Part shown: one piece after another, positions 27,865 to 39,532 of the stretch
Layout: the number at the start of each line of letters is the position of its first letter
How positions within the stretch are numbered: the stretch's first letter is position 1
Assembly: GCF_000186705.1 (NCBI RefSeq)
Contig: NZ_AEUE01000007.1
Location: 1-64,000, forward strand
Direction: 5' to 3'
Origin: Citromicrobium sp. JLT1363
GTDB lineage: Bacteria > Pseudomonadota > Alphaproteobacteria > Sphingomonadales > Sphingomonadaceae
Length of the DNA stretch: 64,000 bases
Program-made: the position numbers and the translations under genes
The notes under the pieces: generated by a model
Told to the model about the DNA's origin: nothing
Database searches by the model: none
The model's input: only the letters and a program-made list of their open reading frames with translations

Positions 27865-30573
27865 ATGATCCCCACCATGGAGGGCAACGCGCAACCACCA
27901 TCTTCGAAAACTCCTGCAAAACCGTCCGCCGCAAGGGGCGCGTGCGGGCAGAAACGGCGCGATTCGGCGAAGCCTGGCCACCGGCGCGAGGGCGAAGCAC
28001 TGACGCGCGGCTGGGCCGGGGATGCGGTGGAACCCGCGCCCGTCCTCCCGCGCCAGTGGCACCTTCTCCTCGCCGCGCTGTTCGCCACGGCGCTGGTGAG
28101 CGCAATCATCGGTCAGACCCTTCCCAGTGGCGGTACCCTGATCGCCTTCCTGAGCGCAGGCCTTCTGCTGTCGGCGTCCAGGGCCTCGGCGCGCAGCCTG
28201 CCAGTCCCGGATTACGTGATCCTGTTCGCCCTCGGGCTGGTCCCGCAGGCGCTAATCGGCTGGGGTTTCGCCCGCTGGATGGTGCCGGGCGACCTTGCCT
28301 GGGCGCTCGGGGCGATGTCGATACTCGTCATCGGCATGATGCTGGGCGTGCTGCTCGGCCAGCGCCCGTTCCAACTGTTTTTCGCCAAGGTCAGCCTGTG
28401 GTCGCCGGTGGCGCTCAATGCCGTGGTTCACGATTATCTCATGGCGGCCGTCGCGCTTGCGGTGGCGATTATCGGCGGCGCGAGCGTTGCGTATTTCCAG
28501 CATCTCTACGATCGCAAGCGCGAAGGGCAGCGGCAGGCCGACGAGCGCCTTCGCAACCGCTCGATCGACATCATGCGCGACTACGAGGCGACCGGTCAGG
28601 GCTGGTTCTGGGAAACCGATCACGAAGGACGGATCACCTATATTTCCCCCGAGTTCGCCGACCGATATGGCTTCGATCACGACGATCTGCTGGGCAACAT
28701 GTTCACCAAGGTATTCGAGGTCGATCCGGACGATCGTGAGGCGGAGCGGACGATCAAGTTCCACTTCACCGCCCAATCCGTCTTCCACGATCAGCCGGTC
28801 TGCAACAGGCGGCCCGGAAGCGACGAGGTGGTCTGGTGGTCGATCAACGGCCGACCGATCTTCGACGGGTTCGACGAGTTCTGCGGCTTTCGCGGATCGG
28901 GCACCGATCTGACCGAGCGTCGCCGCAGTGCGGAGCGCGCGTCTCGTCTGGCGATGTACGATTCGCTTACGGGGCTGGCGAACCGCCACACGCTGGCCCA
29001 GTCGCTTTCCAAACTGCTGACGGAGCTCGACGCCAGCAAGCGCACCTGCACGATCCTGATGCTGGATCTGGACCGGTTCAAGCACGTCAACGACACCTTC
29101 GGGCACCCCACGGGCGATGCGCTGCTGGGGCAGGTCGCCCGCAGGCTGGAAAAGGTGGTGGGCGATCTGGGGCTGGTCGGCCGCATCGGGGGCGACGAAT
29201 TCCAGGTCCTCATTTCCCGCCGGTGCGATCAGGATGCCATCGAACGCCTCGCCGGAGAGATCATTCACACCCTTTCCCAGCCTTATTCGGTCGACGGAAC
29301 GCGGCTCGTCATCGGCGTTTCGGTCGGCATTGCGCTGGCGCCGGACCATGGGAGTTCCAGCGAAGGCCTGATCCGCAGCGCCGATTTGGCCCTGTACGCT
29401 GCAAAGGACGCAGGGCGCGGCCGCTTCCGTCTGTTTTCCGAGGATCTTCATGTCGCTGCGCGCGAGCGGAACCAGCTGGAGGAAGAGCTGCGTTCGGCGA
29501 TCGACAAGGGCGATCTGGAGCTTCACTACCAGCCTGTCGTCCACGCCGGGAACGAGACGCTTGCGGGGTTCGAGGCGCTGTTGCGCTGGAAACACCCCAA
29601 GCATGGGTGGATCAGCCCGGAAAAGTTCGTGCCGGTTGCCGAAGACGCAGGGTTGATCCCCGTGATCGGCGAATGGGCACTGAAGCGGGCATGTGCGGAT
29701 CTTGCCCGCTGGCCGGAGGCAGTGCGCTGCGCCGTGAATGTATCGCCCCTGCAATTCGCCGATCCGGGCCTGCCAGGGTCAATCTCGGCTGCCCTGACGA
29801 AGTACGGGGTCGAGCCATCCCGGCTCGAACTGGAAATCACGGAAAGCGTCTTCCTCAGCGAGGAAGGAGGCACCGAAGCGACCTTCGCCGCCCTCAAGAA
29901 GATCGGCGTGCGCCTGGCGCTGGACGATTTCGGCACCGGCTATTCCTCGCTCGGCTATCTGAAGAACGCGCCGTTCGACAAGATCAAGATCGATCAGGGT
30001 TTCGTACGCGGTGCCACCATGCCCGGCAGCCGCAACGGGGCCATCATTGCCGCGATCAGCAGTCTGGCCGAAGCTCTTGGCATGGATACCACCGCCGAAG
30101 GGGTGGAAACGATGGACGAGCTGGAACTGGTGCGCATGCACGGGTGCAGCCATATTCAGGGCTACATCTATTCGAAGCCGCTTTCGCCTGCGGAGGCCAA
30201 CCGCCTGCTCGAAGCCGGCCTGGCGATGCAGCCGACCGGACCGCGCGCTGCACGCGAGCCGCGCCAGGCCATGCTGCGCCGCGTGGTGCTCCAGCATGGC
30301 GAAGATTTCTACAACGCCACTGTCCGCAATGTCTCGTCGCACGGTGCGATGATCGAGGGCCTGTGGAACGTGCCCGAAGGAACCGTCTTCCGCATCGCGC
30401 TCAGCGAAAACCTCGCGGTCGATGCAGAGGTGCGCTGGTGCTGCGAGAACCGGATCGGGGTGGAATTCGCGCAGCGGGTCAGGCGCGACGAGAACGGCAG
30501 GATCACCGGCGTAGAGGCCAAGCCGCGTTCCCCCTCGGATGGCGAACAGGGCGCACGACTGCGCAGCGCCTGA
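27865..30573 (+). CDS. Membrane GGDEF-EAL-PilZ protein (cyclic-di-GMP turnover)
   Basis: A 902-residue signalling protein. It has a low-complexity N-terminus (1-60), four to five membrane spans (about 65-215), a PAS-type sensor (about 240-350), and a GGDEF domain with an intact IGGDEF site (442-446). An EAL domain follows with EALLRW (from Glu570), VNVSPLQF, ELEITES, LALDDFGTGYSSL and AEGVE, all key residues present. A C-terminal PilZ domain (about 810-880, RNVSSHGAMIEG) ends the protein. Both synthesis and hydrolysis of c-di-GMP look possible, and PilZ could provide feedback. Net activity is not predictable. Confidence 0.93.
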   Translation: MIPTMEGNAQPPSSKTPAKPSAARGACGQKRRDSAKPGHRREGEALTRGWAGDAVEPAPVLPRQWHLLLAALFATALVSAIIGQTLPSGGTLIAFLSAGLLLSASRASARSLPVPDYVILFALGLVPQALIGWGFARWMVPGDLAWALGAMSILVIGMMLGVLLGQRPFQLFFAKVSLWSPVALNAVVHDYLMAAVALAVAIIGGASVAYFQHLYDRKREGQRQADERLRNRSIDIMRDYEATGQGWFWETDHEGRITYISPEFADRYGFDHDDLLGNMFTKVFEVDPDDREAERTIKFHFTAQSVFHDQPVCNRRPGSDEVVWWSINGRPIFDGFDEFCGFRGSGTDLTERRRSAERASRLAMYDSLTGLANRHTLAQSLSKLLTELDASKRTCTILMLDLDRFKHVNDTFGHPTGDALLGQVARRLEKVVGDLGLVGRIGGDEFQVLISRRCDQDAIERLAGEIIHTLSQPYSVDGTRLVIGVSVGIALAPDHGSSSEGLIRSADLALYAAKDAGRGRFRLFSEDLHVAARERNQLEEELRSAIDKGDLELHYQPVVHAGNETLAGFEALLRWKHPKHGWISPEKFVPVAEDAGLIPVIGEWALKRACADLARWPEAVRCAVNVSPLQFADPGLPGSISAALTKYGVEPSRLELEITESVFLSEEGGTEATFAALKKIGVRLALDDFGTGYSSLGYLKNAPFDKIKIDQGFVRGATMPGSRNGAIIAAISSLAEALGMDTTAEGVETMDELELVRMHGCSHIQGYIYSKPLSPAEANRLLEAGLAMQPTGPRAAREPRQAMLRRVVLQHGEDFYNATVRNVSSHGAMIEGLWNVPEGTVFRIALSENLAVDAEVRWCCENRIGVEFAQRVRRDENGRITGVEAKPRSPSDGEQGARLRSA

Positions 30574-30661
30574 CAGGCAACCGGGCGCCGCGCCGCCCAA
30601 CCTGCATGCCGCGCCTCAAAAAAGCTGACACACCCGGACGGGGCGTATATTGGCGGCGGCA

Positions 30662-32497
<1,836 letters not shown>

Positions 32498-32592
32498 CTC
32501 TCATTCTGAGGTCATTCTGAGGATGCGGGAGCGCCCGCAGGGCGGCCTGTCCCAGTATAGGCGGGAGGAAAGTAAGCTTCCGCAGGAGGCGT

Positions 32593-35097
32593 TTATTGCT
32601 GCGCTGCGGATGGGGGAGGAGTGATGTCTTCGCCCCTCTCGTCGGCTGCGATCGCTTTAGGTTTTTTTCTGGCCTTATTTTTTGCTGAGGGTTTCCGCGT
32701 TCGAGCAACCTCTTCGCTCTCGATTGACGTACGTCGATACTCGAGGGCATCCTTCAGCATCCTTAGTTTTGAGACAAAATCATCGAAATCGGGGATAGGC
32801 TCGTTCGCTTCGCCGTCGAGCTTAAAATCAGCTGTCAGCTCTCTCATCATGTCGCGCATAGCTTTCGAGTCGAGAGAGTTGTCCAGTCCGTCTCCAATCC
32901 GTTCGAAAAGGAAAAGTCCTTGCTCACGCGTTGCGCCTTCGGGGTGATCCTGAATAAAAATCTTACGATGCTGCTCAACCATTGACTTGGCGCGATGTCT
33001 ATACCTCTCCTCGTTAGCAGCGCGGATATTCCTATTTATTTTCTTAAATAGTTCCTTCATTCTGTCGATGAATTCATCAATGTCGGATTGGAGCTCTTTC
33101 TCGGCGGCATTTTCACAGAGCGTCACGACTGCACGGGCGAAGCCAATCTTGTCAATGTGCCCCCCTTTGGCGTCGGCCGCCTTCTTTAGTGCATCATAGA
33201 TTCCGACTTTCGCTCCAAGCGCTTTGGATACATCCTCCTCCTGAATTACGAGTGCCTCTCCCTCACGAAACTCGGCAACTTCGCGAAAATAAAGATTGGC
33301 TGCCGCAACGGCTAATGGTGCCGGTATCAAGTCCTCCGGCTCTTCCATCCGATGTCCGGTATCGTGAACGATGTTCAGCTCGTCGAATTGCATTATAAAT
33401 TTGGAGTTGATGAGCCGGCGCGTTTGCTTGTCATCCTTCCGCAATATTTCTGCTGACTTTTTTCCGCTTTCATCCGAATCGAGGAGGACGACCACTGATG
33501 GTGCCTCGCTATCGCGACCTCGGATCAAATAAAGCATATACGGCACATGACTAGCTGACCCGCACGGCACCATAACCACCCGATTTAAATCGAGAAGTTC
33601 TGTTTCGCTGTTTGCTCCGCGGTTCAATATCACCCGTGATAGACCAGCTAGCAGGACTTGGTCTGCGACCCCTTCGACCAGAAGGTTACAAGCCCCAATA
33701 AAGGCGGTTTCGCCGACAAAGGCTCCGAATGCTGAGCGCAGCGGCTCGTAGTGATTTTGTGAGGCATTCCTTATGACACGGGTGCCGTCCTCGCCCTTTC
33801 CTTTTTCAAGGACACGGATGCGCTCGGCATGGTTTTTGTCTAGTAGGAACGGTGAATGGGTAACATATACTACCTGCACTGGCCTTGTGTCGCCATCTGG
33901 TTCCGCGAAGTTTCGGAAGATCTTAAGTAAGTCTTGCTGTGCTTCTGCGGACAGATACGCATCCGGTTCATCCATGAGCAAAATTTCTGGGCGAGTTGGG
34001 TCAGGAATGTGGGTCTGTGCCTGGATAAAATATGAAAGAAAATACTTCAGGCCCGCACTTCGCTCGTCGAAGGTATATTGAGTTCCGGTTCGGTCGCGAA
34101 TAGTGAAAACTAATTCGGACTCAAGCGCCGTGACTCGAAGTTGAAAATCTCTATCTTGGACCCAATATTTTGGAAAGTTTAGTTTCTTTTCGAGTTGCTG
34201 ATTTATGCTTTCAGCTAGAGCTGTCGCATGACCATTCTCTCCAGCTTCGATATACTGGGCTAGCTCCACAAGGCGCTCGGGTTCGATATTTGCGAGCTGC
34301 ATTAGTAGCTTGCGCGCAAGTTCGTAGGATCGCTTCAATTCTTCTGCCGGGGCGGCGGATTGGTCGTTTACCTCTGACAGTATCGACGCCAGCCCTGGTG
34401 CAATGGATGGAAGAGTCCCTGCGAACCGGTCTTTGTCTCCAGGCCAAGCCTCGAAGAGCATGTCGGCAGCCTTCATCCATATTTTCCGAGATGCCCTATT
34501 CTTCGGCGCTGCGTTCTCCGCTTTGAGCAACTCGGATGTGGGTAGGGCGGCCGGAAGAGCTGTTTTGGATTCGAGCCTGAACGCCCGAGGTAGTGACACG
34601 CTGCCAAATTCTCGCGCGGCGTCGCCAGTTATGCTGACATTTACATAACTCCCAGACCCATCGGGAAAATACAGGTTAAGCCGTTCGGGGCCTTCCCGGA
34701 ACATGAGAAAGGAGTCGAATTTTTCAGGAGCTTCAGAGACTTCTGACCGTATTTTGGTTACATCATTCGCGTCTAAATCGATCCACGATACGCCAAGGTG
34801 TGGCCAAAATTCATTGCCTCGTTCTACGTTGAAGAAATCGCAATAGCGACACAGGTCCTGATGCTGGAAGCCTTCTCCAGTGATAGCCTTCTCAATTGCA
34901 CTGAGGAGGTGGCTTTTCCCGGACTCGTTCGCTCCAACGATAGTCGTAATTAACTGGTCAATTGGAACCTCAACGTATGGATACCAAAGCGAACCAATCA
35001 TCTCCCATTCACGCTTCTCCGCTTTGGGATGCGCCTTTCGGCGATGATCAAAGTTAAAAGATTTGTAGAAACGCGCATAAACGTGACTAAGCTTCAT
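32593..35097 (-). CDS. OLD-type ATPase with TOPRIM nuclease domain
   Basis: An 834-residue protein of the overcoming-lysogenization-defect (OLD) class, ABC-like ATPase fused to TOPRIM. The ATPase part has GANESGKS (55-62), the signature-like ERSAGLKYFLSY, Walker B LLMDEPDAYLS (Asp376), and the H-loop VTHSPF. The TOPRIM part has Glu475 in LVEGVADQ and the DxD pair 540/542 in LLDSDESG. Such proteins act in phage defence, sometimes with a helicase partner (Gabija); no partner is present here. ATG 35097 is chosen because AGAGGGG lies eight bases upstream. Base composition is far more AT-rich than the surroundings, so it is probably transferred. The last ten or so codons run antisense through the second lepA tail, which supplies the stop. 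Confidence 0.85.
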   Translation of the reverse strand: MKLSHVYARFYKSFNFDHRRKAHPKAEKREWEMIGSLWYPYVEVPIDQLITTIVGANESGKSHLLSAIEKAITGEGFQHQDLCRYCDFFNVERGNEFWPHLGVSWIDLDANDVTKIRSEVSEAPEKFDSFLMFREGPERLNLYFPDGSGSYVNVSITGDAAREFGSVSLPRAFRLESKTALPAALPTSELLKAENAAPKNRASRKIWMKAADMLFEAWPGDKDRFAGTLPSIAPGLASILSEVNDQSAAPAEELKRSYELARKLLMQLANIEPERLVELAQYIEAGENGHATALAESINQQLEKKLNFPKYWVQDRDFQLRVTALESELVFTIRDRTGTQYTFDERSAGLKYFLSYFIQAQTHIPDPTRPEILLMDEPDAYLSAEAQQDLLKIFRNFAEPDGDTRPVQVVYVTHSPFLLDKNHAERIRVLEKGKGEDGTRVIRNASQNHYEPLRSAFGAFVGETAFIGACNLLVEGVADQVLLAGLSRVILNRGANSETELLDLNRVVMVPCGSASHVPYMLYLIRGRDSEAPSVVVLLDSDESGKKSAEILRKDDKQTRRLINSKFIMQFDELNIVHDTGHRMEEPEDLIPAPLAVAAANLYFREVAEFREGEALVIQEEDVSKALGAKVGIYDALKKAADAKGGHIDKIGFARAVVTLCENAAEKELQSDIDEFIDRMKELFKKINRNIRAANEERYRHRAKSMVEQHRKIFIQDHPEGATREQGLFLFERIGDGLDNSLDSKAMRDMMRELTADFKLDGEANEPIPDFDDFVSKLRMLKDALEYRRTSIESEEVARTRKPSAKNKARKKPKAIAADERGEDITPPPSAAQQ

Positions 35098-35623
35098 GCC
35101 AGATACCCCTCTAGCCATTATGTAACCTAGCTTAAGAGGGATGCGAAGCGTGTAATTTGCTCTACTAATTCACTTCCACCCCCCATCCTTCAACCCACGC
35201 CACTTGGGGTTCTCCTCCGGCTCCTCCTCCTCCTCGCGCACGCGGCGCCGCCATCCCGGCGCAGGCAGCGTCCGCTCCTCCCAGTCGTCGCTGTCATCCT
35301 CACCCGCCCTCGCATGGTACAGCGGATGCTCCGGGTCCTCCCACCAGCGGTAGCCTGCGGCCTCGTCCTCGGCCTCGATGGCCTTGAAGGCGTCCCAGGC
35401 CGCGCGGGCGCGGGGGCTCATGGAGTCGAGGCGGCGCTGGTGCACCTTGGCGATCTTGGCCTCGATCGAGGCGAACACGCGGGCCTCGCCGCCCTGCGCC
35501 TGCTCGCGCTCGTACTCCTCGCGCCATTGTTTCTTGAGCCGCTTCAGCTCCATCTGGCCGACCGCGTTGAGGCCTTTTGCGCGGCCCTCCGTAAAGCGAT
35601 CGGGCGCGCGGTTGCGCAACATG

Positions 35624-35655
35624 AACCCCCGCCTTCGCGGGGGCAGGCTAGGCAG
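35624..35655. repeat. Palindromic repeat in the broken phage-like gene
   Basis: CCCCCGCC-TTC-GCGGGGGC hairpin followed by AGGCTAGGCAGG, lying between codons for DRL and FML of the phage-like protein. It keeps the frame and adds about nine residues. Confidence 0.6.
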
Positions 35656-35694
35656 GCGGTCGTTGTAGGTGATCCGCGTGCCGACCGGCTTGCT

Positions 35695-35735
35695 CCTTCG
35701 ACTGCCTGCCAGGGCAGGCGCTCAGGGCAGGCTGC
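35695..35735. repeat. 41-base repeat insertion that shifts frame
   Basis: Read on the minus strand it carries GCCTGCCCTGAGCG and GCAGTCGAAGG, the two halves of a common sphingomonad intergenic palindrome, split by CCTGCCCTGGCAGG. Its 41 bases are not a multiple of three, which explains the frame change between the two parts of the host gene. Confidence 0.6.
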
Positions 35736-35872
35736 GGAGTAGACGGGCACGTCGACGCCGTTGAGCGCGCGGTCCATCGTGAACTATCCTACACGCTCCC
35801 GACCCGCTAACTGGGCACCCGCTCTTTCAATGCGTCGATCCTGCCTCTGCCGCCTCCATCGGCCGCGCACGC

Positions 35873-35908
35873 AAAAAGGGGCGAGCCATGCTGGCCCGCC
35901 CCCTCTTT
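35873..35908 (-). terminator. Terminator downstream of proA
   Basis: GGGGCGAGCC (35878-35887) pairs with GGCCCGCCCC (35893-35902) with one G-U on a five-base loop. On the minus strand the hairpin is followed by TTTTT. It closes the proC-proA transcript. Confidence 0.8.
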
Positions 35909-35976
35909 GCCGTGTGCCCGAACCTCTCATTCCGAGAGGGCGGGGTTTTTGGCCTTAAGACACTGTGTCAGGTGTG

Positions 35977-37242
35977 TCAGGGTCGCGTCTGGCCGTTGCC
36001 GTGGACGAGGTACTTGAAGCTGGTCAGCTGTTCGAGGCCGACGGGCCCGCGCGCGTGCATCTTGCCGGTCGCGATGCCGATTTCCGCGCCCATGCCGAAC
36101 TCGCCGCCGTCGGCGAACTGGGTGGAGGCGTTGTGCATCAGGATCGCGCTATCGATGCTGGTCATGAACTTGCGCGCCGCGTCTTCATCCTCGGTGATGA
36201 TCGCGTCGGTGTGGTGGCTGGAATAGGTGTCCACCCATTCGATTGCCTCGTCGAGGCCATCGACCACCTTCACGCTCGCGATGGGGTCAAGATATTCGGT
36301 GCCCCAGTCTTCGTCCGTTGCGGGCTTGATCGAGGGCGCGAGCGAAACGGCGGTCTCGTCGCCGCGCAGTTCGCAGTCGTCGCCAAAGATCGCCGCGATC
36401 TTGGGAATCGCCTGCTCGGCCACCGCCTTGTCGACCACGATGCTCTCGGTCGCGCCGCACACACCGGTCCGGCGCAGCTTGGCATTGCGGATGACTTCCG
36501 CCGCCTTGTCGAGATCGGCCTTGGCGTGGACATAGGTGTGGCAGTTGCCGTCGAGGTGGAGCAGCGTGGGCACGCTGGCCTGGTCACGCACCAGCTCGAC
36601 GAGGCCACGCCCGCCGCGCGGGATCACGAGGTCGACGAATTCGTCCGCCTTGAGCAGCTCGGCCACGGCAGCGCGGTCGGTCGTGCCCACGGTCTGCACG
36701 GCGTTTTCGGGCAGGCCAGCTTCCTTGAGGCCCTGCTGCATGCAGCGCACGATCACGCGGGTCGAATTGCGGCTCTCGCTACCGCCGCGCAGGATGACCG
36801 CGTTGCCGCTCTTGAGGCACAGCGCCGATGCGTCCGCGCCCACGTTGGGCCGCGATTCGTAAATCATGCCGATCACGCCGATGGGCACCGCGACACGTTC
36901 GATCTTCAACCCGTTGGGCCGGTCGATCTCGGCAAGCTGGCGGCCCACGGGGTCGGGCAGCTCGGCGATCTGTTCGAGCGCGCTGGCCATGCCTTCGATC
37001 CGGTCGGGCGTGAGCTTCAGCCGGTCGACGAAGCTGTCGGGCTTCTTGCCTTCGACCGAGGCAACGTCCTTCGCGTTCGCTTCGAGCAGTTCGTCCTGAT
37101 TGTCGCGCAGCGCCTTGGCGGCGGCGCGCAGGGCGGTGTTCTTGGATTCGGTGCTGGCGGTCAGCAGGCCCTTCGCGGCCGCGCGTGCATTGCTCCCAAG
37201 TTCATGGATATGGATTGCGGGGTCCAGGGTCTGGTCGTTCAT
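35977..37242 (-). CDS. proA: Glutamate-5-semialdehyde dehydrogenase
   Basis: ProA reduces glutamyl-5-phosphate to the semialdehyde in proline synthesis. The 421-residue product carries [14 protein letters not shown], the catalytic-Cys region [13 protein letters not shown], and the C-terminal [19 protein letters not shown], all typical. ATG 37242 is chosen because the normal N-terminal helix region starts there. It lies 91 bases after proC on the same strand, and with divergent proB completes the proline pathway in one locus. Confidence 0.96.
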   Translation of the reverse strand: MNDQTLDPAIHIHELGSNARAAAKGLLTASTESKNTALRAAAKALRDNQDELLEANAKDVASVEGKKPDSFVDRLKLTPDRIEGMASALEQIAELPDPVGRQLAEIDRPNGLKIERVAVPIGVIGMIYESRPNVGADASALCLKSGNAVILRGGSESRNSTRVIVRCMQQGLKEAGLPENAVQTVGTTDRAAVAELLKADEFVDLVIPRGGRGLVELVRDQASVPTLLHLDGNCHTYVHAKADLDKAAEVIRNAKLRRTGVCGATESIVVDKAVAEQAIPKIAAIFGDDCELRGDETAVSLAPSIKPATDEDWGTEYLDPIASVKVVDGLDEAIEWVDTYSSHHTDAIITEDEDAARKFMTSIDSAILMHNASTQFADGGEFGMGAEIGIATGKMHARGPVGLEQLTSFKYLVHGNGQTRP

Positions 37243-37333
37243 GGTGGTCCTCTTCGGATCTGTTATTCTTGATGCTGCACTTGATAGACGGACAAGGCGG
37301 GGGCGGGGTTCCACAGCCCGCCGCGCCTGCGGG

Positions 37334-38101
37334 TCAGCGCAGTTCGACGGCGCGTTTGTAGGCCGCCTCGAGCGTCTGTTCGAACTTGCGCGAGACGGCG
37401 CCGTCGCCGTTCAGCGCATCGAGCCCGGCGGCAGTGGTGCCGCCCTTGCTGGTGACGGAATTGCGCAGGTCTTCCAGGGACTTGTCGTCCTGGTCGATTG
37501 CCATCGCAATCGTGCCTTCCAGCGTGCCAAGCACCAGCGCGCGCGCCTGTTCGTGCGAGAAGCCGATACCTTCGGCCGCAGCGACATAGGCGCGTGCCAG
37601 TTCGAACACGTAGCCGGGGCCTGAGCCTGCAACGGCCGTCACGCGGTCGAGCTGGTCCTCATCCGCCACTTCGACGACGGTGCCGGTCCGCTCCATCATC
37701 GCATGCGCGTGCTTGCGCTGGTCGTCGGTCACGCCGGGGCCTGCGACCAGGCCGTTGGTCGCCTTGCCCACGAATGCGGGCAGGTTGGGCATGATCCGGA
37801 TCACGGGTGCGTCGCCCATCACCTTGGAGATGCGTGCGATAGAGGCGCCCGCCGCCATCGAGACGACGTATCCGCCGTCATTCAGGATCGGCGCATAGTC
37901 GGGCAGGATGTCGTCGATCATCTGCGGCTTGATCGCCACGATGATGACATCGAAGCGCTTGTCGCCCAGATCGCCCTGCTGCGCGACGAGCCGCACACCT
38001 TCGGGGGCATCTTCAAGGAACGGATCAACGATCGTAAAATCCTCGTCGCCCTTCTTCCAGTATTCGAGAAGGGCGCCGCCCATTTTTCCACAGCCGATCA
38101 A
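37334..38101 (-). CDS. proC: Pyrroline-5-carboxylate reductase
   Basis: ProC makes proline from pyrroline-5-carboxylate with NAD(P)H. The visible product has the Rossmann [45 protein letters not shown], and the C-terminal [12 protein letters not shown] and [16 protein letters not shown] signatures. TTG 38101 gives 255 residues but cuts into the first beta strand (NILLIGCG). The frame stays open upstream with no ATG, GTG or TTG; ATT 38122 lies four bases after GGAG and would restore a normal N-terminus. The start is therefore unsettled. Confidence 0.92.
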   Translation of the reverse strand: MIGCGKMGGALLEYWKKGDEDFTIVDPFLEDAPEGVRLVAQQGDLGDKRFDVIIVAIKPQMIDDILPDYAPILNDGGYVVSMAAGASIARISKVMGDAPVIRIMPNLPAFVGKATNGLVAGPGVTDDQRKHAHAMMERTGTVVEVADEDQLDRVTAVAGSGPGYVFELARAYVAAAEGIGFSHEQARALVLGTLEGTIAMAIDQDDKSLEDLRNSVTSKGGTTAAGLDALNGDGAVSRKFEQTLEAAYKRAVELR

Positions 38102-38302
38102 AAGGATGTTCTGAAAGATAATATCTCTCCGTCTTATTTTTCGGGGCCGGTTTGCGCATCGCCTTTTTGGCGCTGCGCCATCGTTCCCATGATAGATTTA
38201 TTCTTTTATAACACACTCGTGCAATTTTTTCCAGCGGGTTGTGCGATGCAATACCGCAGCCTATGTCCGCGCCACGAATTCGCACGAGCGCATGGATAGA
38301 AC

Positions 38303-39460
38303 ATGTCCCAATCGAACACCCTTGTTGTCAAAATCGGTTCCACCCTGGTTGCGAACACCGAACGCCTGACGCCGCGTTTCGGGTTCATCCAGCGCATGCT
38401 GGAAGACGTTGCCAAGCTGCGCGATCGCGGCACCAATGTCATCCTTTGCAGTTCCGGCGCCGTTGCCCTGGGCCTCAAGATCGTGGGCGAGCGGCCCGAA
38501 ACCGCCGGGGTGAGCGACAAGCAGGCCGCCGCCGCCTGCGGCATGCCGCTGCTGACCAATGCCTACAAGCAGATCGGGCACGAATTCAATTTCGAGATCG
38601 CGCAGGTTCTGCTGACGCTGGGCGATTTCGAGGATCACCGCCGCTTCCTCAACACGCGCAACACAGTGTTCCGTCTGCTGGAAGCGGGCGTGATGCCGAT
38701 CATCAACGAAAACGATTCGATCACCACCGAGGAAATCCGCGTGGGCGATAACGACCGGCTGGCGGCCAAGGTGGCGCAAATGGTCGACGCGAAGGACTTC
38801 ATCATCCTGACCGAGGTCGATGGCCTGTACGACCGTCACCCGGACGAGGAAGGCGCGGAGTTCATTCCCGAAGTCACGGATGTCGCCCCCTTCATGGAAG
38901 CGACCAAGGGCAAGAGCACGCTGGGCACCGGCGGGATGACGACCAAGCTGATGGCGGCGAACATCGCACAGGAAGCGGGCGTCACCACCTACATCGCGCA
39001 TGGTGAGGCGGACAATCCGCTTACCTCCGTGCTCGACGGAGAGCGCCGGGCGACCAAATTCGTCGCGCACGACACGCCGACCTCGGGCTGGGAAAAGTGG
39101 ATCGCCAACCGCCTGCAGATGGCCGGCAGCATTGGCGTTGCGGATGAACTGGCGGACGAACTGGCCAATGGCGATCGGTCGATCCGGCGCGAGGACATCC
39201 TCTCGATCGACGGCGATTTCAGCCGTGGCGACGTTCTCCACATCTACGACCAGCACGGGCAGGAACGTGCCCGCGGGCTGAGCGACTTCAGCTCCGAAGA
39301 ACTGCGCGTGCTGGCGGTGAACCCGCATCTCGATGCGGAACAGCTGCTCGGCTACACGACCAAGGGCGAGGTGATCCGCGCCAAGAATCTGGTCAGTCTG
39401 GAAGGCAGGCATCTGCTGTGGGACGCGCCGGAGGGGGTGGAGCCGACCGGGCAGGGCTGA
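38303..39460 (+). CDS. proB: Glutamate 5-kinase
   Basis: ProB phosphorylates glutamate, the first step of proline synthesis, and is normally inhibited by proline. The 385-residue product has the kinase domain (LVVKIGSTLV, CSSGAVALG, INENDSITT, LTEVDGLYD, GTGGMTTKLMAA) and a C-terminal PUA domain (from about residue 285, RREDILSIDGDFSRGD). It is divergent from proC with about 200 bases between. Length is normal for the two-domain form. Confidence 0.96.
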   Translation: MSQSNTLVVKIGSTLVANTERLTPRFGFIQRMLEDVAKLRDRGTNVILCSSGAVALGLKIVGERPETAGVSDKQAAAACGMPLLTNAYKQIGHEFNFEIAQVLLTLGDFEDHRRFLNTRNTVFRLLEAGVMPIINENDSITTEEIRVGDNDRLAAKVAQMVDAKDFIILTEVDGLYDRHPDEEGAEFIPEVTDVAPFMEATKGKSTLGTGGMTTKLMAANIAQEAGVTTYIAHGEADNPLTSVLDGERRATKFVAHDTPTSGWEKWIANRLQMAGSIGVADELADELANGDRSIRREDILSIDGDFSRGDVLHIYDQHGQERARGLSDFSSEELRVLAVNPHLDAEQLLGYTTKGEVIRAKNLVSLEGRHLLWDAPEGVEPTGQG

Positions 39461-39532
39461 ACGCCTTTTCGCCCGATCCGGCGCTACCGTTTCACTTGGC
39501 GTTCAGGGCACCCGGCGCTATACCCCGCGCCC

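Larger units (their letters stand above)
35170..35777 (-). pseudogene. Phage-like small protein gene broken by repeat insertions
   Basis: The likely original start is ATG 35777 (MDRALNGVDVPVYS). After this the frame is lost for about 41 bases of repeat, then resumes in another frame at SKPVGTRITYNDRL, passes a second in-frame repeat (PSLPPRRRG), and continues MLRNRAPDRFTEGRAKGLN to a long charged C-terminus rich in Glu, Lys and Trp. The pattern of a short motif followed by LRxRAPDRF resembles phage terminase-small-subunit-like proteins of sphingomonads, but this is weak. The 150-residue part from 35622, or 127 from ATG 35553, is still open and could be expressed. Confidence 0.55.
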
